A stretch of 64,000 nt of DNA from Ruminococcus sp. (GTDB lineage: Bacteria; Bacillota; Clostridia; Oscillospirales; Ruminococcaceae): NCBI GenBank assembly GCA_017397925.1, contig JAFQHO010000006.1:32719-96718 (forward strand), written 5' to 3'. Positions 1-9,720 of this stretch are shown here, piece after piece. Under the pieces are notes generated by a model. The model saw only the letters and a program-made list of their open reading frames with translations, had not been told where the DNA came from and did not search any database. Both the position numbers and the translations under genes were made by a program. Positions within the stretch are counted from its first letter, which is position 1, and each line of letters opens with the position of its first letter.

Positions 1-2
1 AT

Positions 3-3000
3 AAATTGACAGATGCCATGAAGTACAAGAAGAATGGCGAAGTATACACCATAACACTTAACGAAGCTTCAAACTGGACAGGTGCTTTCGAGGATGTTGA
101 GGTAAAGTATCTAGATGAATCTGACGGAAAATACAAGGATTATTACTATTACATCAAGGAAGCAACCATTGAAAACTATGCAACAACATATGAAACTAAA
201 CCCGATGGTACATTAATTGTAAATAATACTCTTGAAACAGTAGAAATTCCTGTTCAAAAGCATTGGGCCAATGATACCGGTCAAGAGATTGCGTATCCGG
301 AAAACATTACAGTTCAGCTTCAGATGCTTGTTGACAATGACGGTTCAGGTCCTGCAATTCCACAATGGGAGGATGTTCCTGATAAGTTACTTACTTTAAC
401 ACAGGCAGGCGAATGGAAGGGAACTTTCAGTGGTCTTGCCAAAGGTCATTCCTATCGTGTTAAGGAAGCTTCTGTAAAGATAGGTTGGCAGGTTGATGAT
501 AGCCTTACGGATATTGTTACAGTAGATGAAAATGGTAATATCAGTGAGCAGAAAGGTTCAGTTGATAACACTCTTGAAATCACAAATAAACCCCAGGCAG
601 AAAACCTTTCTAACCTGGAAATTCAGAAGTTGTGGGATTCATATGAGAACTTACCTGATTCAATCAAAGTAAGATTATTCCGAAAGACTCTATACGCAAC
701 ATATCCAATAGGTCAGCCGGCTACAAGTGTTACAAATGAGGATGGTTCAGTTACTGTAGGCGTTCAGGATGACTACGCAAGACTTCTCCAATATTCGCTC
801 TACTTCTACGACGCAAATATGTGTGGCGATACTGCGGCAGAAAACAGTGCAATAGCATGGCGTGGTGATTGTCATACAGACGATGAAATAAAGGGTGGCT
901 TCCACGATGCAGGTGACCATGTAATGTTTGGTTTACCACAGGGTTATTCAGCATCAATGCTTGGATGGAGCTTTTACGAATTTAAGGACGCATATGACGA
1001 ACTTAATCAGACAGAACATATTAAGAAAATTACTGAACATTTCTGTGACTTCTTTGTTCAAGCTGCTCATTTTGTAGACGGGAACGAAGAAAATGCAATA
1101 TCTGAAATCCTTGTTCAAAAGGGTGCAGGAAATCCTGACCATCAGTACTGGGGACCTCCCGAAAACCAACCTTCTCGAAACGATTCAGTAACATTAACTG
1201 ATGACGGAAGAGGTGCAACAGGCTGGAATAACGGTCAATGGACTCTTGATAATGAAATGTTCTGGACAAGTAGCGGCGGTGATATAGCAGCTGAATATGC
1301 AGCAGCTCTGGCTCTTGCTTACTTGAATTTCAATGATGGTTCTGATAAGTATAGTAATTATCTCGCAATGGCAGAAAAGTTTTATCAGTTTGCACAGGGA
1401 AAAGGTGTACTTGACGATTGGGGTATTAACAAGGACGAACTTGCAACGATACAGCAATATCCCGGTTTCTATAAATCTGATGGAGCTGATGATGACAGAG
1501 CTTGGGCAGCAGGTTGGTTATACTTAGCGACGGGCAGAAATAATAATGATTACAAAACAGCTTGTTTCAATCTTGATAATGATGTTGGAAGCTGGGCATT
1601 CAGCTGGAATGACGTTAAACTTGCAGCTGCTTGTGTAAGCGCTCATGTTAATAGTAATGATAAAGCTGACCCATGGAAAAAGGTAAGAGAATACGTTAGC
1701 GGTAAAGCCGGTGATGGTTTTTACCGCCCCGAAGCTAATAATTGTTGGGGTACTGCAAGATATAATGCGGCATTACAGATGGCGGCTCTTGCTTTAACTA
1801 AAAACGATTCACAGTCTGATTATAAAAACTGGGCAAAAGCACAGATGGCTATGATTCTTGGTAATAATAATTGGAACGGCGGAAAATCAGTTTGCTTGGT
1901 AACAGGCTTCGCTGAAAACTCTGCTAAGTATGCACACCACAGAGCTGCTTCAGGTTGGCAGAGCCTTGAGGAATATAAAAATCCTGCTCATACAACTTAT
2001 GCTGCAGATAGTCAGACGTTAATCGGTGCAATGGTTGGTGGTCCGTACTTCGGAGCTCATACTGATGCTCAAATGACGAATTACGGTCATAAAAATCTTT
2101 TAGAATCTCATAATTATCTGGATGACCTCCACGACTACTGCTGTAACGAAGTTGCTCTCGACTATCAGGCAGGTCTTGTAGGTGCAGCAGCAGGTCTTTA
2201 TCACTTCTTTAAAACCGGTAGTACGTTTGAAATCCCAGGCAATAGCATTGAAACACAGTATGTAACTGCTTCTGCTGCAAGTATTCCGACATTGTTAATG
2301 GGGCCACAGGTGGTTTCAATGCAGAAAACTGCGGTTAGTGTGTTGGCAGCTGGAGATGAAATGTGCTATCCTGCGTTAGAAGCTGGTGAAGCTAAGCATG
2401 TATTCCAAAATAAAGACGGTGATTCAAAGACTTACTCTGGTACAATTTATGATAATGTTACAAGAATAGAAATTGATCTCGGTTGTTCAAACAGTAGCAA
2501 AAATGTTTGGAATGATGATTTCGGTGGTATGGAATTTGAATATACAGAGATTGAATCAAATGGAAATTCAAAATCTGTAAATACAGGTTGGATGCAAAAT
2601 CCGTCAAATAATGGCGGCTTTTCACGAATGCGCTCTATATCATTTGATGAACCTAAGACCATTTCTCAATTAAGATTTCATAATGTAAAATGGTGGAATG
2701 GTGGCGATAATATAATTATTGAAGAAATTCGTTTATATTATGAATCATCAGGTCCCTCAATAAGCTCACCAAAATCAACAATAGCAGTTGGCGATAGCAT
2801 GACACTTACCTACAGTGAAGCTGGTGTTACTCCAAATTGGAGCGTTGATGATACTAATTTAGCAACAATTGATAGTAACGGTCAACTTACAGCAAAGGCT
2901 GCAGGAACAGTTGTAGTTACAGCAAATGAAGCTACTAAGAATATTATCATTGAAGAGCTTGAAATCGGCGGTAGCGAAACAATGAAAAAAGACAGCACAC

Positions 3001-4772
3001 AAGAACTTACAATCAACAGTATTAACGGAATAAGCGGTTTTACTTGGAATTCAAGTGATACAAATGTTGTTGAGGTAAATGGAGGTGTTGTAACAGCTAA
3101 GGCTGCAGGTACGGCAACAATTACAGCTACTAATAACGGTTATACCGATACGTTTGATATAACAGTTGTTGATATTCGCTCTGTGACAATTAATGTTAAT
3201 CAGGCATTAAATATTCATAATGGTCCAAAAGAACATACTATTAAATTTGCTAATAATGACGAACCAATATTTAATGGCAATGAAAAAATTATGAATATTA
3301 TAGTGAATTTAAGTGCATCCGGTAACATTAGTACAACTCAGGGTTTATACAGACTTAAGGTAAAACCTGGTACTGGAAATAATCAGGAAAAAGATAAACA
3401 CGAACAAACAAATCAAACATTCAATATAACAATTACCGACGGTAAAGGATCACATAAGATTAATACAAGTGAAATTAATGATATTGATTTAACAAAGGAT
3501 GGACAGTTTGAATTTGGTTCTTGGTACGGTAATCCTGCAGATATTACAATTGATAGCATAGTTATTGAGTATATAATTGACCGTAGGATTACATCCGATA
3601 AGGACACAGTAATGGTTAAACTTCCTGTTAATTTCACTGCGGTAGGCTTTGCGGATAACACAACGTGGACTGTTACCGATGAAAGTGGTACACAGATAAA
3701 TGTTGACAACGCAACAGGCACAGCATTTACATTCACACCAACTGCTGTTGGCACTTATACAATCACAGCAACTGATGAAGGAGGCTCTTTACAAAAAATT
3801 ATAACAGTAACACCATACGAGTTGAAATTTGAAGATAACACTACAGAAAAGGCGTTCACACTTCGTAAAAACAACAGCTTAGATATTGATTTCAATGTCG
3901 AAAGCGACCAGGTAAGCATTACCGAAGTGGATACCGAGTACTTGATAATTAATGGAACAACAGTCAGCGTAAAAGATGATACTCCCGTTGGTACGATAAT
4001 TCACTTCCGGGCAGAGTATATTGGTGATAACAACGCTACTACATTCGCTCTATTAAGGAATGGAAGTGGTTCAGTAGTAACCGGTACAATTGAAGTTTTA
4101 GAAGAATTACAAATCACAGCAGAAGATTTAATTTATAACGGTGAAACAATTGAGCTTTCTGCTAATGGCGATGTTAACTGGTCGATAGAATCAGGTGAAG
4201 AATACGCTTCACTTAACGGCAATAAGCTTACAGGTATCAAAAAGGGTACAGTTGTAGTCAAAGCAACAGACCAAACAGACGGCTCAACAGCTACAATTTC
4301 AATTGCAGTAAAAATCGGAGCAGTTGGTCCCGGATTTGATATATCTAAGGGATATGAGCCTGTACTGGTTGATGGAAAAGAAGTAATCGATATCTTAGCT
4401 TCAGAAGATTGGACAAAGAAAATCACCAATTTAGAGATTAAGGACTCGGACGGCAATTACTATATGTATTTCTTTGCTGAATGTGATCAAACAGGTAAAT
4501 TGATAAGTGGCGGTTCAGGCGACCAGATCGCAGGTAAAAACGGGGCTTGCTTTGTTCCTCTTGAATATCAAAACGGCACAGTACTTACACAAGGCATTTC
4601 CACAGGGCTTTCTGTAAAGAATTCACTTGCAGTTGAAGCTCAAGGCACTCTCCCCTCCACCGGCGGAAGCGGAGTGACGACATATTATTACTTAGGAGGT
4701 GTAATCATGCTTCTGAGTATAGCCGGGTTCACAGGTCTTAAGCGACGTGATAGAAAGCGTCGTAAAGAATAA
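3..4772 (+). CDS. LPXTG-anchored CNA-B adhesin/pilus protein carrying a GH9 cellulase domain (5' partial)
   Basis: The reading frame is open to the left edge, so the N-terminus and signal peptide are missing; 1,588 residues are visible, numbered from the codon at position 6. Order: CNA-B-type beta repeats (about 1-225), a glycoside hydrolase family 9 catalytic domain (about 255-745), a beta-rich carbohydrate-binding-like segment (about 820-915), two Big_2 Ig-like repeats (about 920-1055), a second beta-rich segment, further Ig-like domains, and a sortase signal LPSTG (1549-1553) followed by a hydrophobic helix and a basic tail. GH9 signatures are GGFHDAGDHV (D301, D304), HHRAASGW, and NEVALDY with the expected acid E715, so the enzyme looks intact. 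GH9 enzymes hydrolyse beta-1,4-glucans such as cellulose. It heads the pilus operon, so it is probably a pilus tip or ancillary subunit displaying a cellulase. No dockerin is seen. A wall-anchored enzyme outside the pilus is the alternative. Confidence 0.85.
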   Translation, partial: KLTDAMKYKKNGEVYTITLNEASNWTGAFEDVEVKYLDESDGKYKDYYYYIKEATIENYATTYETKPDGTLIVNNTLETVEIPVQKHWANDTGQEIAYPENITVQLQMLVDNDGSGPAIPQWEDVPDKLLTLTQAGEWKGTFSGLAKGHSYRVKEASVKIGWQVDDSLTDIVTVDENGNISEQKGSVDNTLEITNKPQAENLSNLEIQKLWDSYENLPDSIKVRLFRKTLYATYPIGQPATSVTNEDGSVTVGVQDDYARLLQYSLYFYDANMCGDTAAENSAIAWRGDCHTDDEIKGGFHDAGDHVMFGLPQGYSASMLGWSFYEFKDAYDELNQTEHIKKITEHFCDFFVQAAHFVDGNEENAISEILVQKGAGNPDHQYWGPPENQPSRNDSVTLTDDGRGATGWNNGQWTLDNEMFWTSSGGDIAAEYAAALALAYLNFNDGSDKYSNYLAMAEKFYQFAQGKGVLDDWGINKDELATIQQYPGFYKSDGADDDRAWAAGWLYLATGRNNNDYKTACFNLDNDVGSWAFSWNDVKLAAACVSAHVNSNDKADPWKKVREYVSGKAGDGFYRPEANNCWGTARYNAALQMAALALTKNDSQSDYKNWAKAQMAMILGNNNWNGGKSVCLVTGFAENSAKYAHHRAASGWQSLEEYKNPAHTTYAADSQTLIGAMVGGPYFGAHTDAQMTNYGHKNLLESHNYLDDLHDYCCNEVALDYQAGLVGAAAGLYHFFKTGSTFEIPGNSIETQYVTASAASIPTLLMGPQVVSMQKTAVSVLAAGDEMCYPALEAGEAKHVFQNKDGDSKTYSGTIYDNVTRIEIDLGCSNSSKNVWNDDFGGMEFEYTEIESNGNSKSVNTGWMQNPSNNGGFSRMRSISFDEPKTISQLRFHNVKWWNGGDNIIIEEIRLYYESSGPSISSPKSTIAVGDSMTLTYSEAGVTPNWSVDDTNLATIDSNGQLTAKAAGTVVVTANEATKNIIIEELEIGGSETMKKDSTQELTINSINGISGFTWNSSDTNVVEVNGGVVTAKAAGTATITATNNGYTDTFDITVVDIRSVTINVNQALNIHNGPKEHTIKFANNDEPIFNGNEKIMNIIVNLSASGNISTTQGLYRLKVKPGTGNNQEKDKHEQTNQTFNITITDGKGSHKINTSEINDIDLTKDGQFEFGSWYGNPADITIDSIVIEYIIDRRITSDKDTVMVKLPVNFTAVGFADNTTWTVTDESGTQINVDNATGTAFTFTPTAVGTYTITATDEGGSLQKIITVTPYELKFEDNTTEKAFTLRKNNSLDIDFNVESDQVSITEVDTEYLIINGTTVSVKDDTPVGTIIHFRAEYIGDNNATTFALLRNGSGSVVTGTIEVLEELQITAEDLIYNGETIELSANGDVNWSIESGEEYASLNGNKLTGIKKGTVVVKATDQTDGSTATISIAVKIGAVGPGFDISKGYEPVLVDGKEVIDILASEDWTKKITNLEIKDSDGNYYMYFFAECDQTGKLISGGSGDQIAGKNGACFVPLEYQNGTVLTQGISTGLSVKNSLAVEAQGTLPSTGGSGVTTYYYLGGVIMLLSIAGFTGLKRRDRKRRKE

Positions 4773-4818
4773 ACGCAAAACGAACAAAGGCAAATCACAC
4801 GAAAAGCAAACAATGAAA

Positions 4819-4850
4819 GGGGAGGGCGTGTATAGGCTCACGCTCTTCCC
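4819..4850 (+). promoter_or_regulatory. Intercistronic GC-rich hairpin
   Basis: GGGGAGGGCGTG pairs with CACGCTCTTCCC around an 8-base loop. There is no good T-run, so it is more likely a processing/stability element or partial attenuator between the adhesin and the major pilin than a full terminator. The pilin has its own strong ribosome site (AAAGGAG) 34 bases downstream. Confidence 0.55.
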
Positions 4851-4883
4851 GAAACCGAAAAATTATTTTAAAGGAGAATTATT

Positions 4884-6788
4884 ATGAAAAAAACTAACAA
4901 AACTTTTAAGAGATTCGCAGCCATCACTTCCGCTTCACTTTTAGCAGCTTGTGCTGTTGCTCCAGCTTTTACATCTGCTGAAGACAAACCATTCACTATT
5001 ACAGTTAATGAGACAGAAACAGGACATGAGTATTCTGCTTATCAGATTTTTAAAGGTACTGTAGACGGAAACACAATGACAGGTATTACATGGGGCGACG
5101 GAGTAAACTCAGCTACAGTTACTGGTGCAAATAACGATTTAATTGATGAGCTTAACGCATTAACAATTGGTACCCCAGATATTTTTGAAGGATTAAGTGA
5201 TGCAGCATCAGTTGCTAATGCAATTTCACAGCTCGCAAATGGTGATTCTAATGTATATGGTGATCTTGATAAGGTAGCTACTGTTTTTGCAAAGTATGCG
5301 GCTACTGCTAAAGCAACATCTTCATACGCTGAAAGCAAATATACATTGAGTTTTACAAATTCGGATGATGCTGATAAAGGTTATTATCTCGTACTTGATG
5401 GAGAAAAAGGTGATGGTTCCAAAGCTATATCAAAGTATATCCTTAAAGTTCTAGGTGATTCTGAAATAACTGTTAAAAAAGACGCTCCTGAGGTAATAAA
5501 GAAAATCAAGGAAAATGATTATAATGGTGACACGCCAACATTTGATGGCGAAGAAATGTCAACCGATGTTGGATATAACGATACAGCTGACTATTGTATA
5601 GGTGATTATGTTCCATTTAAGCTTTATGGTTCATTACCTTCAACACTTGGAAATTATGAAAAATATAAGTATGTGTTCCATGATACAATGGACGAACAGT
5701 TTGGTAACCCAGAAAATGTTGTAGTAAAAATTAAGGTTGAAGGTACATGGTATTATGTTAAAGAAGTTAACACTATAGCTGATGCTACTGGATATAAGAA
5801 AACTATAGCAGAAAATAATAATGATATGGATATTAGCTTTGCAGATATTAAAAATGTTAATCTTTATACGGATGCAGAATGTACTACGCTGGCTGTGACT
5901 GGAGGAACTTCACCTGTTGCAATAAGACCTAATGCTAATAGCATAGTAACAGTTGAATATGATGCTCAGCTTAAATCTAGTGCAGAGTTAGGTACTCCAG
6001 GTCAGAAAAATGCTGTTAAGCTTGAATATGCATATAATTCAAACTATAGATTTGAGGGCGATGGTATTGGTGATGATGATGCTGAGGAAGAGTATAATGA
6101 AACACCTACAACTGAAACACCTTTTGATACTGTTATCGCTTTCACATATCAGCTCGATTTAACAAAGGTTGATGGCAAGAATCCGGACAAAACACTTAAG
6201 GATGCTAATTTTGTACTTAGAAGAACTGTTGATACCGCAACACAGTATGCTGTACTTGAGGGCAGCACAATCGTAGATTGGGTAAGTCCAACTGGAACAG
6301 TTACGATAGATACTGATGCAGGTACAATTGCTTCTTCTGCTGGATGGACACCTGTTAACTCAACTGAAGAAGGTTTAGTTCCAACAGTTGTAACAACTCC
6401 CGAAGATGGTAAATTCAGCTTTATCGGATTAGATGCTGATGAATATGAACTCGTCGAAATAAAGGCACCATCAGGATACAAGATTCCTGAAACAGGTAAG
6501 GTATTTGCTCTTGAAGTTGAAGCTGATACATCAAACTCTCAGAACGATTCTGCTATAGATGGTACTGAGTTAATATCATTAACATTGAACGGCACAGAAG
6601 GAAAATTGGCTGATGGTAATTTAGAAACTGGCGTTCTTGCTACACAGATTACCAATACATCAAGCGCAGAACTCCCCGGCACTGGTGGTATCGGTACAAC
6701 AATCTTCTACCTTGGCGGTGGTGCAATGGCTGCAATCGGCGGCATTTACCTCATTTCCAAGAGAAGAATGAGAAAGTCTGAGGAATAA
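4884..6788 (+). CDS. Major pilin, isopeptide-forming LPXTG fimbrial protein
   Basis: This 634-residue secreted protein has a Sec signal peptide (basic start, then a hydrophobic stretch ending near residue 32 at FTSA), pilin-type beta domains, and a C-terminal sorting signal LPGTGG followed by a membrane helix and the tail KRRMRKSEE. An E-box-like motif YELVEIKAPSGYK near residue 525 is typical of CNA-B/SpaA domains that form internal Lys-Asn isopeptide bonds. Size and domain make-up fit the shaft subunit of a sortase-assembled pilus, polymerised by the class C sortase encoded directly downstream. The ATG follows AAAGGAG with 7-base spacing. The order adhesin, pilin, sortase C, minor pilin, sortase is typical of Firmicute pilus islands. 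The pilin-motif lysine was not firmly assigned; VKKDAPEV near residue 196 is a candidate. Confidence 0.88.
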   Translation: MKKTNKTFKRFAAITSASLLAACAVAPAFTSAEDKPFTITVNETETGHEYSAYQIFKGTVDGNTMTGITWGDGVNSATVTGANNDLIDELNALTIGTPDIFEGLSDAASVANAISQLANGDSNVYGDLDKVATVFAKYAATAKATSSYAESKYTLSFTNSDDADKGYYLVLDGEKGDGSKAISKYILKVLGDSEITVKKDAPEVIKKIKENDYNGDTPTFDGEEMSTDVGYNDTADYCIGDYVPFKLYGSLPSTLGNYEKYKYVFHDTMDEQFGNPENVVVKIKVEGTWYYVKEVNTIADATGYKKTIAENNNDMDISFADIKNVNLYTDAECTTLAVTGGTSPVAIRPNANSIVTVEYDAQLKSSAELGTPGQKNAVKLEYAYNSNYRFEGDGIGDDDAEEEYNETPTTETPFDTVIAFTYQLDLTKVDGKNPDKTLKDANFVLRRTVDTATQYAVLEGSTIVDWVSPTGTVTIDTDAGTIASSAGWTPVNSTEEGLVPTVVTTPEDGKFSFIGLDADEYELVEIKAPSGYKIPETGKVFALEVEADTSNSQNDSAIDGTELISLTLNGTEGKLADGNLETGVLATQITNTSSAELPGTGGIGTTIFYLGGGAMAAIGGIYLISKRRMRKSEE

Positions 6789-6857
6789 GTTAAAATATAA
6801 CATTATTAAATCGGAATAGAAAACATAAACTAACTAAAGGCTAATTAACCTAATTAT

Positions 6858-6885
6858 GCCGCCGACGGTGAAAGCTGTCGGCGGC
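6858..6885 (+). promoter_or_regulatory. Strong hairpin between pilin and sortase C
   Basis: GCCGCCGAC pairs perfectly with GTCGGCGGC around a 10-base loop, with no T-run after it. It probably protects the abundant pilin message or lowers read-through into the sortase gene, whose SD (GGGAGG) begins six bases after the stem. Confidence 0.6.
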
Positions 6886-6901
6886 CATTAGGGAGGATCC
6901 C

Positions 6902-7789
6902 ATGAAGAAAAAAATCAATAAAGCAAGCTTATTTACAACAATATTTTTTACATTAATGCTGTTCGTGGGAGTCTCCGTGATGCTTTACCCAATCGTAAGC
7001 GATTGGTGGAACTCCAAGGTACAAAGCCGAGCAGTTGCCAACTATGAAGTGGCAGTTGCCAATATGGACACAAGCAGAACAGACAGAATGATTGAAAAGG
7101 CAAATGAGTATAACAAGAAAATCGCCCGACTTGAAGCACCTTTCGTGGATTTCGACAAGGTTGCGGGCTATGACTCAATCCTCAATATTTCAGGTACGGG
7201 AGTTATGGGCTATATTTCAATTCCTGTAATTCAGGTTGAATTGCCTATCTACCACGGCACAAGTGAAGAAGTTCTGAATATTGCCGCAGGTCATCTCGAG
7301 GGTTCATCCCTCCCAGTAGGCGGAGCGAATACCCATTCAGTAATATCCGCCCACAGAGGATTGCCCTCAGCACGACTTTTCACCGACCTTGACAAAATCG
7401 AAAAAGGCGATGTATTCACAGTCAACATTCTCGACCGAATTTATACCTATGAGGTTGAGGAAATACTCATTGTAGAGCCTCACGAAATTAACACGCTTTC
7501 AATTATCCCCAACAGCGATTATGTAACACTTATGACTTGTACCCCCTACGGTATCAACACACACCGTTTGCTGATACGCTCACACCGTATCGAAACCGTG
7601 TACAAGAAAGAGTACAGAGTTGTTGCGGAAATGGTAAAAATTGACCCTATGCTTGTAATTCCGTTTATCTGCGCTCCATTTGTATTAATACTGGTGTGCT
7701 ATTGGGTATTCGGCGGCAAGCGTAAACCGAAATCACCACGAGAAATTGCAGCACGTCTGATACTGGACGGAAGGGAGGTTGTAAAATGA
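6902..7789 (+). CDS. Class C (pilin-polymerising) sortase
   Basis: This 295-residue membrane transpeptidase has an N-terminal membrane helix (about 10-32), a sortase beta-barrel, and a C-terminal membrane helix (about 248-270) with a basic tail; the second helix is typical of class C. Catalytic residues are visible: His in SAHRG (about 151), Cys in TLMTCTPYGINTHR (about 212) and the following Arg. Class C sortases cleave the LPXTG signal of the shaft pilin between Thr and Gly and join it to a lysine of the next pilin, building the covalent pilus outside the membrane. The gene follows the pilin, and its stop overlaps the ATG of the next gene (ATGA), indicating translational coupling. The ATG is preceded by GGGAGG. 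Confidence 0.93.
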   Translation: MKKKINKASLFTTIFFTLMLFVGVSVMLYPIVSDWWNSKVQSRAVANYEVAVANMDTSRTDRMIEKANEYNKKIARLEAPFVDFDKVAGYDSILNISGTGVMGYISIPVIQVELPIYHGTSEEVLNIAAGHLEGSSLPVGGANTHSVISAHRGLPSARLFTDLDKIEKGDVFTVNILDRIYTYEVEEILIVEPHEINTLSIIPNSDYVTLMTCTPYGINTHRLLIRSHRIETVYKKEYRVVAEMVKIDPMLVIPFICAPFVLILVCYWVFGGKRKPKSPREIAARLILDGREVVK

Positions 7790-8910
7790 CAACAGCGAGA
7801 AAAAGAATCGGCGCTGTGCTAATAGTTACAGGTATGATGATTATGTTCTGCCTTAGCTGTATGTGTACTGTTGCCTCGGCTAAAACAAATGGAACGCTGA
7901 CTCTTATATGCGAATGTGAAAATCAGCCTGTAAAAGGCATAGATTGGAGTCTTTACCGAATCGGCTCTTATGACGGAGAAAAAATTATTCTTGAAGGTGA
8001 ATTTGCAAATCTTCCTGTTGACATGAGAGATCTTTCCGCCTCAGGACTTGCAGATGCTGCATCAACTCTGGACGGCTATGCCTGTGTTTACAAGTATAAA
8101 ACAACGGATACTGCAAAAACTAAAAAGGACGGCACAGTTCAGCTTAAATTTGATGAAGCAGGAGCGTATCTCATAGTTGGAAGTTATGTCGTAGACGGTA
8201 ACACAAGATATTATCCAACTCCTGCAATTTTCATTCTTGACCCTGAAAAGGAAACTGAAACAACTATATATCCAAAAATTAAAAAGGATGACGTTGTTGA
8301 CGGCGGAATAAATGAATATCATCTTATGAAAATCTGGAATAACGAAGATGATGAAAATGCTGTATATACTGAAATCATAGTAGATATTTACCGTGATTCA
8401 AAGTATTATAAAACGGTAACTCTTTCTAAAGAGAATAACTGGAGTTATTTTTGGGAATCAGATGAGTATCATAAATGGACAATGATTGAACGCAAGATTC
8501 CGAAAGAGTACGCTGTAATTTACAGAGAAAACGGCAAGCAGTATATAGTTGTCAATGTATACGTTCCTGATTTTGATTTTGACTGGGAATTGAATTTCCC
8601 ACCTCCTGTAGCCGAGGAGCAGACAACTACAACTACAACCGATGTTACAACAACAGACGGTACAACAGCTGAAACTACTACAACAGCAACTGAAACTACA
8701 ACTACAACAGAAGATATCGCTGCACAGGCTTCAAAAACAACAACTCAAACAACACAAAAAGTTACAACCAAGAAAACTACCACAACAAGCAAGCTTCCGC
8801 AGACGGGACAGTTATGGTGGCCTGTGCCTGTAATGGCAATTGGCGGTCTTGTACTTGTTGCAACAGGTGCGAGAATAATCAGCGGTTCTAAGAGGGACGA
8901 AGATGAATAA
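7786..8910 (+). CDS. Minor/basal LPXTG pilin with Thr-rich stalk
   Basis: This 374-residue secreted protein has a signal peptide ending near residue 33 (VASA), two CNA-B/SpaA-like beta domains (about 35-265), a Thr-rich, low-complexity stalk (about 275-340), and a sorting signal LPQTG (about 341) with a membrane helix and the tail SGSKRDEDE. A Pro-rich patch (FPPPVAEEQ) precedes the stalk. Size, single stalk and position between two sortases fit a basal pilin that is moved to the cell wall to anchor the shaft. The Thr stalk is written in ACA/ACT/ACC codons and is a slippage-prone trinucleotide tract. Start overlaps the end of the class C sortase gene, and its stop overlaps the start of the next sortase. 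Confidence 0.82.
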   Translation: MTTARKRIGAVLIVTGMMIMFCLSCMCTVASAKTNGTLTLICECENQPVKGIDWSLYRIGSYDGEKIILEGEFANLPVDMRDLSASGLADAASTLDGYACVYKYKTTDTAKTKKDGTVQLKFDEAGAYLIVGSYVVDGNTRYYPTPAIFILDPEKETETTIYPKIKKDDVVDGGINEYHLMKIWNNEDDENAVYTEIIVDIYRDSKYYKTVTLSKENNWSYFWESDEYHKWTMIERKIPKEYAVIYRENGKQYIVVNVYVPDFDFDWELNFPPPVAEEQTTTTTTDVTTTDGTTAETTTTATETTTTTEDIAAQASKTTTQTTQKVTTKKTTTTSKLPQTGQLWWPVPVMAIGGLVLVATGARIISGSKRDEDE

Positions 8911-9547
8911 AAAACACGGATTATTTTGTGTAGTACTTGGGACATTGCTGCTAATAGCGGCAATGTCCCTTGTTTTCTACAACAGGCATGAAAATAAAAA
9001 AAGCGGTGAGGCTGCGGAAACGGTTCTAATGGAGCTTGTGGAGGTAATTCCTGCACAGCCGCCAACTGAGCCGCCTACGGAAATTCCTACAGCAGGGGAT
9101 ATTCTTGCAGAATATGACATTGAGCCTACGACTGTTCCCAAAGAGGAAACAACAGTTGTAATCGCTGAAAACGGCTATATCGGAATAGTGAAAATTCCCG
9201 ATTTACAGCTTGAACTGCCGGTTATGAGCGATTGGAGCTACCCGAAGCTGAATATTGCACCCTGCCGATACAAGGGAAGTGTAGCCGAGGGAGATATCAT
9301 CATAGCGGCACACAACTATTGGTCACATTTCGGCAGATTGTCGGAGTTGGGCGGCGGTGAGGTGTTCACATTCACCGAGGCTGACGGCACAGTTCACAAA
9401 TACGAGATTACGGAGATTATCCAGCTTGACGGCAGGGATATTGAGGGTATGGATTTCGGCTCTGCGGAGTCGTGGGATATGACGCTGTTCACCTGTACTC
9501 TCAGTGGTCAGAGCAGAGTTACTGTTCGAGGTGTTGAAATAGAATAA
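8903..9547 (+). CDS. Second sortase, single-membrane-helix type (class A/D/E-like)
   Basis: This 214-residue protein has one N-terminal membrane helix (about 6-24), a Pro/Thr/Glu-rich linker (about 45-80) and a compact sortase domain. Catalytic His lies in AAHNYW (about 136) and Cys in LFTCTLSG (about 197), followed by QSRVTVR with the conserved Arg. It lacks the C-terminal membrane helix of class C, so it is probably the housekeeping-type enzyme of the locus that transfers the basal pilin, and with it the finished pilus, to peptidoglycan. The exact class cannot be fixed by eye. It overlaps the preceding pilin gene by 8 bases and is followed directly by a strong terminator, marking the end of the pilus operon. 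Confidence 0.85.
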   Translation: MNKKHGLFCVVLGTLLLIAAMSLVFYNRHENKKSGEAAETVLMELVEVIPAQPPTEPPTEIPTAGDILAEYDIEPTTVPKEETTVVIAENGYIGIVKIPDLQLELPVMSDWSYPKLNIAPCRYKGSVAEGDIIIAAHNYWSHFGRLSELGGGEVFTFTEADGTVHKYEITEIIQLDGRDIEGMDFGSAESWDMTLFTCTLSGQSRVTVRGVEIE

Positions 9548-9548
9548 C

Positions 9549-9588
9549 AAAAATCCCCTGTGTCGGAAAATCCGATACGGGGGATTTT
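9549..9588 (+). terminator. Rho-independent terminator of the pilus operon
   Basis: AAAATCCCC and GTCGGA pair with TCCGA and GGGGATTTT to form a long near-perfect stem directly after the sortase stop codon, ending in a T-rich arm. It may act in both directions. Confidence 0.85.
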
Positions 9589-9720
9589 GATTATATTGCA
9601 TCAAGTGATAATAATGTCTTTTTAGTTCTCGGTAGGTGTGAATGTATATTGAATTTTAGATTATATGGCTACTATAATGAACGTTATTATTTGGTTAAGA
9701 TGATCAAGATAGTCGATTCA

